A stretch of 17,111 bases of DNA, taken from NCBI GenBank assembly GCA_041608775.1, contig JBFISC010000051.1:1-17111 (forward strand), written 5' to 3'. Below, one piece after another: positions 6,549 through 14,638 of the stretch; within the stretch, counting starts at the first letter, position 1, and each line of letters begins with the position of its first letter. This DNA is from UBA7803 sp041608775. GTDB taxonomy: Bacteria > Pseudomonadota > Gammaproteobacteria > Pseudomonadales > Azotimanducaceae. The translations under genes and the position numbers were made by a program. Below the pieces are notes generated by a model. That model was not told where the DNA came from. It saw only the letters and a list, made by a program, of their open reading frames with translations, and ran no database searches.

Positions 6549-8780
6549 TCATCCAACCTCGTCCGTCTCCTCAATCCTGAAGTCGAGGTCGTAGCGGCCC
6601 ACCGGCAGCTCGCGGATCCGCGTGCCGGTGGCGTCGAACACCGCGTTGGCCAGCGCCGGCGCGATCCCCGGCGTGCCGGGCTCGCCTGCACCGCCCCAGG
6701 GCGCGCCGGAGTTGATGATGTGGGTTTCGATCACCGGGGTCTCGTCCATCCGCACCATCCGGTAATCGTGGAAGTTGCTCTGCGAGACGGCGCCATTGTC
6801 GATGTAGATCTCGCCGTAGAGGGCGGCCGTGAGCCCGTAGACGATGCCGGATTCCATCTGGGCGGTGAGCCCGTCGGGCGAAACCGCGAAACCGGGATCG
6901 GCCACGCAGACCACGCGATCCACCTTGACCTTGCCGTTCGCCACGGTCACCTCGACGACCTGGGCAACGATGCTGCCGAACGAGGTCTGCAGCGAGATGC
7001 CGCGGCCCTGGCCCGGGCCGAGCGGGCGCGTCCAGTCGGACTTCTCGGCGGCCAGTTCCAGCGCGGCGCGCTGACGGGGCGCATCGGTCAGCAGCTCGCG
7101 GCGGAATTCGAACGGGTCCCGCCCCGCGGCATGGGCCACCTCGTCGATGAACGACTCGGTGAAGAAGCCGTGCTGGGAGTGGTCGACGCTGCGCCAGGGG
7201 CCGAACGGCACGTGGGTAGGGCTGTCAGCCCAGTGCACGAACTGGTGCGCGATGGCATAGGGCACGTGGGGAGCCTCGGCGGGCTCGTGCTTGTCGACGT
7301 ACTGGTTTTCCCAGGCCACCAGCTTGCCCGAGGCGTCCAGCCCGGCCTTGAACCGGGACAGCACCGCGGGACGGTAGTGATCCTGGCGGATGTCTTCTTC
7401 CCGCGACCAGATCAGCTTGACCGGCGCGTTCACCGCCGCCGACAGGCGAGCCGCCTGGATGGCGTAGTCCGGATCGGAACGGCGGCCGAAGCCGCCGCCC
7501 ATGTAGGCGTTGTGCACCGTCACCCGGTCGGCGTCCAGCTCGAGCGCGTCGGCCACCGCGTAGCGGAAGCCCAGGGGATTCTGGGTCGACGTCCACAGCT
7601 CGCAGGCGCCGTCGGCGACCCGGGCGGTAGCGTTCATCGGCTCCATGCAGGCGTGGGCGAGGTAGGGAACGCGATAGGCGGCCTCCACCACGGTAGCGGC
7701 CCTTGCCAGCGCACCCCGGGCGTCGCCCAAGGCCAGGTCGGTGTGCTCGTCACCATCCGCCAGGGCGGCATCCATGTCGCGTTCGAACTGCGCGAACAGG
7801 GCTTCGCTGTCGATCCCGTCGACATCCGTGGCAGTCCAGCTGATCTGCACGTTGCCCAGAGCCTGCTCGGCCTGCCAGTAACCGTCGGCCACCACTGCTA
7901 CGGCATCCTCGAGGGTGACCACTCGATACACGCCGGGCATATTCAGCGCCGCGGCGTCGTCGACGCGCTGCACCTGCGCTCCGAAAACCGGCGCGCGCCG
8001 GATGGCCGCATACTTCATGCCCGGCACCCGGGCGTCGATGCCGAAGCCCGCCGCGCCGGTGACCTTCGCCGGGATGTCGAGCCGGGCCACGCTGCGGCCC
8101 ATGAGGGTGAACTGATCCGGGGTCTTCAGGGTGGGCTTGGCCGAGGGTTGGAGCAGGCCCGCGGCCTCGGCGAGCTCGCCGTAGGGCGCGCTGCGCCCGG
8201 ACGGTTCGTGAATCACCTGCCCTGCCCGCCCGGAGAGCTCGGACTCGGGCACCTCCCAGCGCGCCGCGGCGGCAGCCAGCAGCAGCTGCTTCGCGGCGGC
8301 GCCGGCGACCCGCATGCCGTGCACGCCGGTGGTGCGCACGCTGAGGCTGCCGCCGGTGATCTGCAGGTGCATGAAGTCGCTGATCGTCATCATGGCACCG
8401 TCGACGGTGGGCACCAGCACCTTCGGGATGTCGAGGCCGCCGGCCAGGAAGCCTTTGGCCAAAGCGTAGTTGGCGTAGCCGTCGGCGGCGGGCGCCTCGA
8501 GCACCCGCACGTCTTCCCAGCGCGCGTCCAGCTCGTCCGCCAGCATCTGCGCCAGCGCCGACTGTGCGCCCTGGCCCATCTCGGAATGGGGCACGATGGC
8601 GGTGACGCTGTTGTCGGCGCCGAGCTTCACCCAGGCGTGGATCAGGTGCTCGCCGTCGCCGGTCACCATGGGAGCGAGCTCGCCGCGCCGGTCACCGGGG
8701 CGGATGACGATGCCGACCAGCAGAGCGCCGCCGGCGACGGTACCGGTGGCGAGCAAAGCTCGCCGGGTCCACTTACCCAT
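6549..8780 (-). CDS. IorB-type molybdopterin-binding subunit of a xanthine-dehydrogenase-family enzyme
   Basis: This is the large catalytic subunit (743 residues) of a molybdenum hydroxylase that oxidises an aldehyde or N-heterocycle. The N-terminus has a twin-arginine motif (T-R-R-A-L-L, Arg6-Arg7) and a hydrophobic stretch, so it is probably exported folded by Tat. The domain order is the permuted one of isoquinoline 1-oxidoreductase beta subunits. A molybdopterin segment with S-E-M-G-Q-G (66-71) comes first, then the hammerhead domain at about 230-305 (D-I-P-A-K-V-T-G-A-A), then the main cofactor domain with M-G-G-G-F-G-R-R (427-434). The catalytic glutamate is Glu700 in G-G-A-G-E-P-G-T. 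All cofactor motifs look intact. ATG 8780 has GGAGG 6 bases upstream inside the end of the [2Fe-2S] gene, which it overlaps by 8 bases. Substrate is unknown: isoquinoline, nicotinate-like or aldehyde activity are all possible. Confidence 0.92.
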   Translation of the reverse strand: MGKWTRRALLATGTVAGGALLVGIVIRPGDRRGELAPMVTGDGEHLIHAWVKLGADNSVTAIVPHSEMGQGAQSALAQMLADELDARWEDVRVLEAPAADGYANYALAKGFLAGGLDIPKVLVPTVDGAMMTISDFMHLQITGGSLSVRTTGVHGMRVAGAAAKQLLLAAAAARWEVPESELSGRAGQVIHEPSGRSAPYGELAEAAGLLQPSAKPTLKTPDQFTLMGRSVARLDIPAKVTGAAGFGIDARVPGMKYAAIRRAPVFGAQVQRVDDAAALNMPGVYRVVTLEDAVAVVADGYWQAEQALGNVQISWTATDVDGIDSEALFAQFERDMDAALADGDEHTDLALGDARGALARAATVVEAAYRVPYLAHACMEPMNATARVADGACELWTSTQNPLGFRYAVADALELDADRVTVHNAYMGGGFGRRSDPDYAIQAARLSAAVNAPVKLIWSREEDIRQDHYRPAVLSRFKAGLDASGKLVAWENQYVDKHEPAEAPHVPYAIAHQFVHWADSPTHVPFGPWRSVDHSQHGFFTESFIDEVAHAAGRDPFEFRRELLTDAPRQRAALELAAEKSDWTRPLGPGQGRGISLQTSFGSIVAQVVEVTVANGKVKVDRVVCVADPGFAVSPDGLTAQMESGIVYGLTAALYGEIYIDNGAVSQSNFHDYRMVRMDETPVIETHIINSGAPWGGAGEPGTPGIAPALANAVFDATGTRIRELPVGRYDLDFRIEETDEVG

Positions 8781-9288
8781 GACGCACCTCCGGGTCGTAG
8801 CTCTGCACCGCGACCGCGCCGGCCGCGTCTGCCGCCAGGGAGCCGGCGGCGCGGTGGATGGCCCGTCGGACCCGGGGATAGGTGCCGCAGCGACAGATGT
8901 TGCCCTTCAAGGCCTGGTCGATGGCGGCATCGTCCGGGTCGGGATTGTCTCGCAGCAGGGCGACGGCGCTCATGATCTGGCCGGACTGGCAGTAGCCGCA
9001 CTGGGGAACCTGCTCGGCGATCCAGGCCTGCTGTACCGGGTGCAGCTCGCCACCGTCGGCCAGGCCCTCGATGGTGGTCAGCGTCTGACCTGCCGCCGCG
9101 GAAACCGGCGTGACGCAGGCGCGGATCGGCCTGCCGTTGAGGTGCACCGTGCAGGATCCGCACTGGGCGATGCCGCAGCCGAACTTGGTGCCGGTGAGCG
9201 CGAGGTTCTCGCGAATGACCCAGAGCAGCGGCGTGCTCGGATCGACGTCCACGTCCTGCGGCGCGCCGTTGACGGTGAGTGTGATCAT
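8773..9288 (-). CDS. IorA-type [2Fe-2S] subunit of the molybdenum hydroxylase
   Basis: This is the 171-residue small subunit carrying two [2Fe-2S] clusters that pass electrons from the molybdenum site. The plant-ferredoxin-type cluster ligands are Cys38, Cys43, Cys46 and Cys58 (C-G-I-A-Q-C-G-S-C, then R-A-C). The helical-domain cluster ligands are Cys97, Cys100, Cys132 and Cys134 (C-G-Y-C, then C-R-C-G). It has no signal peptide and presumably rides across the membrane bound to the Tat-carrying large subunit. I chose ATG 9288 because the protein starts M-I-T-L-T-V-N-G there, exactly where the family begins. The frame stays open further upstream, but that extension is arginine- and proline-rich and implausible. 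Its TAA overlaps the next ATG, so the two subunits are translationally coupled. No FAD subunit is present, which is normal for the IorAB group. Confidence 0.93.
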   Translation of the reverse strand: MITLTVNGAPQDVDVDPSTPLLWVIRENLALTGTKFGCGIAQCGSCTVHLNGRPIRACVTPVSAAAGQTLTTIEGLADGGELHPVQQAWIAEQVPQCGYCQSGQIMSAVALLRDNPDPDDAAIDQALKGNICRCGTYPRVRRAIHRAAGSLAADAAGAVAVQSYDPEVRHG

Positions 9289-9388
9289 GACGGGATACCT
9301 GGGTTTGAGCTGGGGGCGGGGATCGATGGTAGCAACGGTCCGGCGTGAAAGCCCAGCCCGGGTCCGCTGGTCGGTTGGCGCCGAACGC

Positions 9389-10810
9389 TCAGTCGAAGCG
9401 CGGCGGGTGGCTGCCCACGGGCACCGGCGGCAGCTCCCAGCCGGTCGGGGCGGCGGACAGCGTGACCGCAGGCCGGAGATGGTGCACGGGCCCCCAGGCG
9501 GTGTCGGTACGGGTCTGCCAGCCGGCGATCTCGTCGGCCGTCGGGGGCCGGGCCGCGTGGCCGTCGCGCAATCCCAGCCCGCGGATCCACATCCCCGTGC
9601 GCGCCAGCGACACCCGCACCCAGTAGCTGCCGCCAACCCTGGCGCGGCGGGCCAGAGCCGCGAGGACGCCGAGCGCCGCTAGATAGCCGGTGGTGTAGTC
9701 GGTAACCGCCGCGGGCTGCAGCACCGGCTTGTCCGCTCCCAGGTGCTCGCCGTGGGCGTGGGCCATGCCGGTGACGGTCTGGGCCAGCTGCTCCCAGCCC
9801 GGCCGGGTGCGCCAGTCGCCCTCGTGGCCGTAGCAGTTGATGGAGACGTAAACGATGCCGGGTCGCAGCTGGGCCACGTCAGTGACCCCGAAGCCCAGGC
9901 GCTCCATGGCGCCGGTGCGGTAGCCCTGGGTGAACACATCGGCGTCGCGCAGCAGCCGCCGCAGCGTCTGCTTGCCGTCCGGTCGGGTGAGGTCGAGATG
10001 GGCCGAGCGTTTGCCGAACCCGGTGTCGGCCACGAACAAAGGAATGGTGGGCAGCTGCGGCGCGCCGAGCCGCAGCACCGAGGCGCCGTAGCTGGCCAGG
10101 GTTCGGCCGCAGGTGGGCCCGGCCAGAACCCGGGTCAGATCCAGCACCCGGACCCCGTCCAGCGGCCGCCGCGGCGTTTCCGGAAACGGCTCCGGCGCCG
10201 TCTCGTCGAGCTGCACGATGTCCACCACCGGGCGGCTGGCCAGGAGCCGCCCCGGCAGGGTCGCGTCCCATGCGTCGGGGCTGCGCACCAGAGCCCCGCA
10301 GAGACCGGCAACGGCAATCTCGGCTTCCAGCTCGCTGCCGGTGCGGGCGGCCACGGCTGCCTGCACCGCGGCAGGGTCATCCCGGGTTCCCAGCAGCTTC
10401 AGCAGCCCCTGGGTGTTGTGGGGAAACCCGGCGTGCAGATAGATCCAGCGCCCGTCGGCGGTGCGGTGGAAGCCGGCCGCCGCGGTGCGCTCCTCCGGGG
10501 CCAGCCGTGCCGCCGGTGCCCGGGTGGCATCCTCGAAGCGCAGATGCGCGAACGACACCAGCGACGCTTCCGCATGACGACTGGTCACCTCGACGATGCT
10601 CGGCGTCAGCCGCCGGCTCACGGCGATCTGGTTGGCCAGGGCCGCGCCGCCGGCGAGGGCGGCGGCGGCGGCCTCCGCCGCCATGAATCGGGTCTCGAGG
10701 CCGACGTCTCCGTCTGCAAAGACGATGTCGGTGCCGAGCTCGGGCACGCCGATGGTATGGCCGAGCGAAACCAGCGCCGCGTCGAAGACGGCACGGCTGG
10801 CCCGCTGCAC
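9389..10810 (-). CDS. CoA-transferase family III (CaiB/BaiF) protein, long form
   Basis: Class III CoA-transferases move CoA between organic acids through an aspartyl intermediate. The canonical family start, R-P-L-D-G-V-R-V-L-D-L-T-R-V-L-A-G-P, is found at residue 215, followed by G-K-R-S-A-H-L-D-L (nucleotide-binding region) and D-V-F-T-Q-G-Y-R. The region V-T-D-Y-T-T-G-Y-L contains Asp371, in the position of the catalytic aspartate. The first ~210 residues precede this and look like a divergent family-III half, a layout I recall for other ~460-residue members. Total length is 473. The only start near the N-terminus is GTG 10810 (stop at 10850-10852); its Shine-Dalgarno sequence is weak. 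It is 100 bases upstream of the [2Fe-2S] subunit gene on the same strand, so one operon is possible but not certain. Acyl substrates are unknown; racemase activity is an alternative for this superfamily. Confidence 0.87.
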   Translation of the reverse strand: MQRASRAVFDAALVSLGHTIGVPELGTDIVFADGDVGLETRFMAAEAAAAALAGGAALANQIAVSRRLTPSIVEVTSRHAEASLVSFAHLRFEDATRAPAARLAPEERTAAAGFHRTADGRWIYLHAGFPHNTQGLLKLLGTRDDPAAVQAAVAARTGSELEAEIAVAGLCGALVRSPDAWDATLPGRLLASRPVVDIVQLDETAPEPFPETPRRPLDGVRVLDLTRVLAGPTCGRTLASYGASVLRLGAPQLPTIPLFVADTGFGKRSAHLDLTRPDGKQTLRRLLRDADVFTQGYRTGAMERLGFGVTDVAQLRPGIVYVSINCYGHEGDWRTRPGWEQLAQTVTGMAHAHGEHLGADKPVLQPAAVTDYTTGYLAALGVLAALARRARVGGSYWVRVSLARTGMWIRGLGLRDGHAARPPTADEIAGWQTRTDTAWGPVHHLRPAVTLSAAPTGWELPPVPVGSHPPRFD

Positions 10811-10900
10811 TGTTCCGACGATCCCGTCGCCCTCGTCGCTAACCCGGGCTCATGGTGACAAGCGTCTTCGGGAAATGCCACCGCGGCGGCGGCAGCCGGT

Positions 10901-10929
10901 TTGAGGCGGAAAAAACCGCGCGGTAGGAT
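10901..10929 (+). promoter_or_regulatory. Sigma70-like promoter of the small secreted protein gene
   Basis: TTGAGG (10901-10906) and TAGGAT (10924-10929) are separated by exactly 17 bases; each matches 4 of 6 consensus positions. Transcription would start near 10936, leaving a leader of about 20 bases that holds the AGGAG at 10949-10953. The site lies in the 148-base divergent gap between the CoA-transferase gene and the small + strand gene, where a promoter is needed. Confidence 0.5.
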
Positions 10930-10958
10930 GCTCGAAAATTCCACCTGCAGGAGCAGAC

Positions 10959-11324
10959 ATGAAGCGCAGATCGACGTGGGTTGCCGGGATTCTCATGGCT
11001 GTGGGGGCGGGGATGCTGCCCGCTCTGGCCTATGCAGTCGAGCTCGACATCGCCCATTGCCGGTTTCCTGAGGCGCCCGTGGTACCTGATGGCGCGGATG
11101 CAACGGAAGCTGAGATGGGGCAGGCGGGGGCGCAGGTGCGGGAGTTCGTCGCCGGCATTCAGAGCTCGCTGGAGTGTCTCACCGCGGCGGAAACGGCGAT
11201 GGCGGACGAGATCACCGAGGAGCAGCAGGCGCAGCTGGTTGCCGTCTACAACAACGGTGTGGACCAGATGAACGCGGTAGCGCAGCGTTACAACGAGCAG
11301 GTTCGAGCGTTCAAGGAACGCTGA
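10959..11324 (+). CDS. Small secreted periplasmic protein of unknown function
   Basis: The 121-residue precursor has a clear Sec signal peptide: K-R-R, then a hydrophobic core, ending A-Y-A with likely cleavage after residue 26. The mature part of about 95 residues begins with a short segment C-R-F-P-E-A-P containing Cys34, continues with V-P-D-G-A-D-A-T, and then appears almost wholly helical. Cys73 (E-C-L) is the only other cysteine, so an intramolecular disulfide Cys34-Cys73 is plausible. The P-D-G-A-x-A-T-x-x-E-M pattern reminds me of an uncharacterised family of small proteobacterial exported proteins, but I cannot name it. AGGAG at 10949-10953 sits 5 bases before ATG 10959, and a promoter-like pair lies upstream, so it is probably a one-gene transcript. 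It ends convergently with zapG, 37 bases away. Confidence 0.8.
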   Translation: MKRRSTWVAGILMAVGAGMLPALAYAVELDIAHCRFPEAPVVPDGADATEAEMGQAGAQVREFVAGIQSSLECLTAAETAMADEITEEQQAQLVAVYNNGVDQMNAVAQRYNEQVRAFKER

Positions 11325-11361
11325 CCTCGATCCCCCGGGAGAACGGCGTCGCTCGCGCCAG

Positions 11362-12093
11362 CTACGCGACCCGTCGCGGGGCGGTGGTGGCCGAATCCTC
11401 GGCTGCTTCGAGTTGATCGGCCCCGGCTTCGGCCACCTGCTGCGGCTGATCAGGTGCGGCCTCGTCCGGTGGAGGCTCGTTGGCGGCGGCCACGGCGTCC
11501 CGGGTCGGTTCCTCCGCTATCTCGGGCGCGTCGGTGGCGGCGGCCGTAACCGGCGCGGGTTCCGGTACCTGAATGGCCTCCTCGGTCTCTTCGCTCGCAG
11601 CGAGCACCTCCGCCTCGCCGTCTTCGACGGCCGCGGCGGGCTGGTCTGATTCGCCGTCGACCGCAGCTCGGGCTGCGCTGACGATGTTCTCCTCAGCTGC
11701 CTCCGGCGCCTCGGCATCCTCTGGTTCTTCGCGTGCTTCAGGGGCCGCTGCGTCCTCGCGGACCGCAGCCGGTATCAGGTCCTGATGCCCGGTGGGTGCG
11801 ACCAGCAGCGGACCCGCCACGTCCTTGCAGAGCACGGTGGAGCTGTGTGCGAGCTGCTGGTGGAGATCCGTATAGGCATCGTTCAGGGTCTGGAACTTCC
11901 TCGCGGTCTCGCTGAATTGGCTGACCACCTCCTGGCGGTAGGCGGCCAGCTCCTGCTGGCTCTGAGCGAGCTGTTCCTGCAGCTGTTTTTTCCGGCCGCC
12001 ACCGATTCCGGTGCCGCCGATGAGAAAGCCGACGCCGATCCCGAGCGCCAGTCCGAGCAAAGCGAGCACGATCAGCCATTCCACGCCGTACAC
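11362..12093 (-). CDS. zapG: ZapG/YhcB family envelope and division protein with long acidic tail
   Basis: The N-terminal ~95 residues match YhcB (DUF1043, ZapG). There is a membrane helix at residues 6-27 with many glycines, then a basic turn (R-K-K), a coiled coil at about 36-65 (Q-L-Q-E-Q-L-A-Q-S-Q-Q-E-L), and the conserved stretch Y-R-Q-E-V-V-S-Q-F-S-E-T-A and Y-T-D-L-H-Q-Q-L-A-H-S-S. In E. coli the protein is an inner-membrane factor linking cell division, elongation and envelope synthesis. This copy has 243 residues against about 130 in E. coli; residues ~110-243 are an Ala/Glu/Pro/Asp-rich, probably disordered acidic tail. The start is GTG 12093, supported by a perfect AGGAGGTG 7 bases upstream. 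The gene is divergent from ydbH with 61 bases between the starts. Confidence 0.9.
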   Translation of the reverse strand: MYGVEWLIVLALLGLALGIGVGFLIGGTGIGGGRKKQLQEQLAQSQQELAAYRQEVVSQFSETARKFQTLNDAYTDLHQQLAHSSTVLCKDVAGPLLVAPTGHQDLIPAAVREDAAAPEAREEPEDAEAPEAAEENIVSAARAAVDGESDQPAAAVEDGEAEVLAASEETEEAIQVPEPAPVTAAATDAPEIAEEPTRDAVAAANEPPPDEAAPDQPQQVAEAGADQLEAAEDSATTAPRRVA

Positions 12094-12100
12094 CTTGGGC

Positions 12101-12108
12101 CACCTCCT
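12101..12108 (-). promoter_or_regulatory. Strong ribosome-binding site deciding the zapG GTG start
   Basis: Read on the - strand this is AGGAGGTG, a full-strength Shine-Dalgarno sequence ending 7 bases before GTG 12093. It makes the GTG start secure and suggests efficient translation. Confidence 0.7.
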
Positions 12109-12111
12109 GTG

Positions 12112-12139
12112 CTGAAATCGAAAGCGGTGCCAGTGTAAC
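12112..12139 (+). promoter_or_regulatory. Possible weak promoter for the ydbH cluster
   Basis: CTGAAA (12112-12117) and TGTAAC (12134-12139) are 16 bases apart, each matching 4 of 6 sigma70 consensus positions. They lie in the only gap upstream of ydbH, which is divergent from zapG. The resulting leader would be very short, and the match could be chance. Confidence 0.3.
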
Positions 12140-12154
12140 CCGAGCGTCCGACAA

Positions 12155-14587
12155 ATGCCGTTGCCGGATTCCCCAGCCCCGTCCGAGCGCCTGACGCGAT
12201 CGCCGTCCCGGCGCCGTTGGCGGCGGGCGCTGATCGCGGCCGCCGGCGGGGTCGTTCTGCTCGCCGGCGCGCTCTATGGCCTGTCGCCCTGGCTCGCCGC
12301 CCGGCTGGCGCCACGGCTGGCCCCGGCCCTGGGGCTGGATTCCCTGCAGCTGCAGATCGGGCACCCCGGGCTGCGCGGCGTCAGGGTCGGGTCGCTGGCG
12401 CTGGCAAGCGGCCGGCTCCGGTTGTCCGCGAGCGACATCAGGCTCGGCTACCGGCTCGGCGAGCTGCTCGGCGGCCGCCTCGATGAGGCCCTGGTCGCGC
12501 GGCTGTCGGTGACGGTCGACGAGGCTGCAGCGGGCGTCGAACTTGCAGAGTCCGGCATGCTGCCCGCGCCCGACCCGCGCGCGCTGCTCGACGCGCTGCC
12601 GCTGCGCGCTGCGACCATATCCCGGCTGGAGCTGGCGTTGCCGGCACTGGGCTTCGCCGCCTCCGGCAGCGCGCGGCTGGATGGCCAGGGGTTCGAGCTG
12701 GCGCTGCAGGCTTCGAGCCCGTCCGAGGCGGAGCGGTTCGTGCTCGCGGCCGAGCTGTCCCGTCAGGGCCAGGTGGTCCTGCGCCTGGCCGAGCAGGATC
12801 CCGGCGAACCGCCGTTCCTGGATGTCGTTTCCGAGCTGCGGGACCAGCAGCTCACCGTGACCGGGCGCGCGCGGCTGGCCGGCTTCGTGCTCGACCTGGT
12901 CGCCGCGCTGGCCGCCCTGCCCGCTGGTGAAGGCGCCATCGCGGCGGCGTTCTCGGGTTCGCTGCCGTGGCCGCTGCCGCAGCCGTTGCCGTGGTCCGCG
13001 GTGACCGCCCGGGGCGAGGCGTCGCTGGGCTGGCGGCCTGACGGCGGCGACTGGTCGGTGGAGTCTGGAACCGCCCGCTGGGCGCTGGCCGACGGCGAAC
13101 TGACCGCCGAGCTCGACGCGAACGTGAAGCTCGCCGACCTGAGGCTGGGGCTGCGCGCGATCGCCGCGCCGCTGCTGCTCGCGGATCTTTCCGGCGCCGG
13201 CAGCCTTGCGCTGTTGCCACCCGGATCGGCGGCGGCGCCGTTTGCCGCCGTCGACTGGAGCCGGCGGGATGCCGGGCTGATCCTGCAGGGCTCGCTGTCG
13301 GTGCGTGAAGCCCTGCTCGAGTTCGCCCGGCGGCGCTTCGGCCTGCCTGAGGGTGAAGGTCAGCTGCTGCTGGACTTTCAGACTCGATTGCCCTGGCCGC
13401 TGCCGGCCCTCGAGGATCTCGAGCCGCAGGCCGACGGCACCCTCCGCGGTGCCTGGCGGTCACCGCAGCTCGATCTGCTGATGTCGGACCTCGATGGCCG
13501 CTGGCGCCTCGACGGAAGGCGCCTCAGCGGCCGCCTCGCCGGGAAGCTCCGCCGTGGCGCCCTCACGGCCGATGTGGGGCTGTCCGTTGTCCGGCTGGAG
13601 CAGGTTGGTCAGGCGGCAGCGAGCCAGGGGGAGCTGAGCGTCGGGAAACTCACCCCGCTGTCGTTCAGCGTTCGGCAAGCGCTCGACGGCACCTCCGGGT
13701 CGGCATCGCTGACGGGCAGGCTGGCGGTGCCCGGCGGAGGTCTTGCCGCCGCCGCGCTTCAGGGGTGGACCCAGCCGCTGGACCTCACGGCCGGCAGCGT
13801 CGATCTGAACGCTGAACTCGCCTGGGACGAGCCGGCTCACCCCGGCGGGCGGGTCCGCATTGGCCTGGAGCGGGTGACCGCTCGGTACGACGACTACGCC
13901 GTGCAGGCGCTGACCGCCGATCTCGACTTCCGCGGGCAGAAGAGCGTCTGGTCCCTGGCGCCCACCGACCTGACCATCGACCGGGTGGTGACCGGCGTGC
14001 CGGTGGAGGCGGTGAGCGGCGGCCTTGCCTGGAGCGGCGACACGGTGCAGGTCAGTGGCGCCCGCGCGCGGCTGCTGGGCGGGACAGCGCAGATCGCGCC
14101 GTTCGACTACGCCATCGAGACGGGCGTTGCCGGCTTCACCGTCGAGCTGGCGGGGATATCCCTGGAGCAGGTGCTGGCGCTGGAAGGGGAGCAGGTCAGC
14201 GGCAGCGGCAGCCTGCACGGCGTGTTGCCGGTTCGGCTGGAAAAGCATCGGCCCAGCGTCGCCGGGGGCAGGATCGTGGCCGATCCCCCCGGCGGCACCA
14301 TCCGGGTGTCGCCGACCCTAGCGCGCGGCACCGGCCAGCCGGGCCTGGACTTCGCGCTGCGGGCGCTGCAGGACTTCCGCTATCAGATTCTGGAAGCCGA
14401 CGTCGACTACGCACGTAACGGCGACCTGGCCCTGGCCGTGCACCTTCAAGGCAGGAATCCGGCCGTCGAGGGCGGCCGGCCGATCCACTACAACCTCAAC
14501 GTCAGCGAGAACGTGCCGGTGCTGCTGGAATCGCTGCGGCTGGAAAGCGATCTCACCCGGAGCATCGAGCGCCGCCTGAACAATTGA
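12155..14587 (+). CDS. ydbH: YdbH family AsmA-like intermembrane phospholipid transport protein
   Basis: This is a large bridge-like protein, 810 residues, close to the ~880 of E. coli YdbH. An Arg-rich cytoplasmic start is followed by one membrane anchor (about residues 25-43). A long, low-complexity-looking periplasmic region of alternating beta strands (L-x-L-x-x-S patterns) follows, expected to form a hydrophobic groove. The C-terminal end, N-L-N-V-S-E-N-V-P-V-L-L-E-S-L-R-L, then an amphipathic helix, is the YdbH hallmark. YdbH, with YhdP and TamB, is known to carry phospholipids from the inner to the outer membrane, working with the lipoprotein YnbE. That partner and YdbL follow directly here, which makes the assignment firm despite the low sequence conservation of the middle part. 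ATG 12155 is chosen because it precedes the charged stretch and anchor; its Shine-Dalgarno sequence is weak. Confidence 0.9.
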   Translation: MPLPDSPAPSERLTRSPSRRRWRRALIAAAGGVVLLAGALYGLSPWLAARLAPRLAPALGLDSLQLQIGHPGLRGVRVGSLALASGRLRLSASDIRLGYRLGELLGGRLDEALVARLSVTVDEAAAGVELAESGMLPAPDPRALLDALPLRAATISRLELALPALGFAASGSARLDGQGFELALQASSPSEAERFVLAAELSRQGQVVLRLAEQDPGEPPFLDVVSELRDQQLTVTGRARLAGFVLDLVAALAALPAGEGAIAAAFSGSLPWPLPQPLPWSAVTARGEASLGWRPDGGDWSVESGTARWALADGELTAELDANVKLADLRLGLRAIAAPLLLADLSGAGSLALLPPGSAAAPFAAVDWSRRDAGLILQGSLSVREALLEFARRRFGLPEGEGQLLLDFQTRLPWPLPALEDLEPQADGTLRGAWRSPQLDLLMSDLDGRWRLDGRRLSGRLAGKLRRGALTADVGLSVVRLEQVGQAAASQGELSVGKLTPLSFSVRQALDGTSGSASLTGRLAVPGGGLAAAALQGWTQPLDLTAGSVDLNAELAWDEPAHPGGRVRIGLERVTARYDDYAVQALTADLDFRGQKSVWSLAPTDLTIDRVVTGVPVEAVSGGLAWSGDTVQVSGARARLLGGTAQIAPFDYAIETGVAGFTVELAGISLEQVLALEGEQVSGSGSLHGVLPVRLEKHRPSVAGGRIVADPPGGTIRVSPTLARGTGQPGLDFALRALQDFRYQILEADVDYARNGDLALAVHLQGRNPAVEGGRPIHYNLNVSENVPVLLESLRLESDLTRSIERRLNN

Positions 14588-14638
14588 TTGCCGGTCGGCG
14601 GGCGACTCGGTAACCTCAGCCGCGTTCATCATCGGGGG

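Noticed and set aside
6720..8975. 751-codon open frame on the + strand opposite the molybdopterin subunit
   Set aside because: It is antisense to an intact gene with all cofactor motifs; its own translation shows His/Gly/Val/Arg bias and no domain.
9289..9388. Search for a promoter in the gap before the [2Fe-2S] subunit gene
   Set aside because: A -10-like TACCAT is seen on the - strand, but no acceptable -35 lies at 16-18 bases, so I do not call it.
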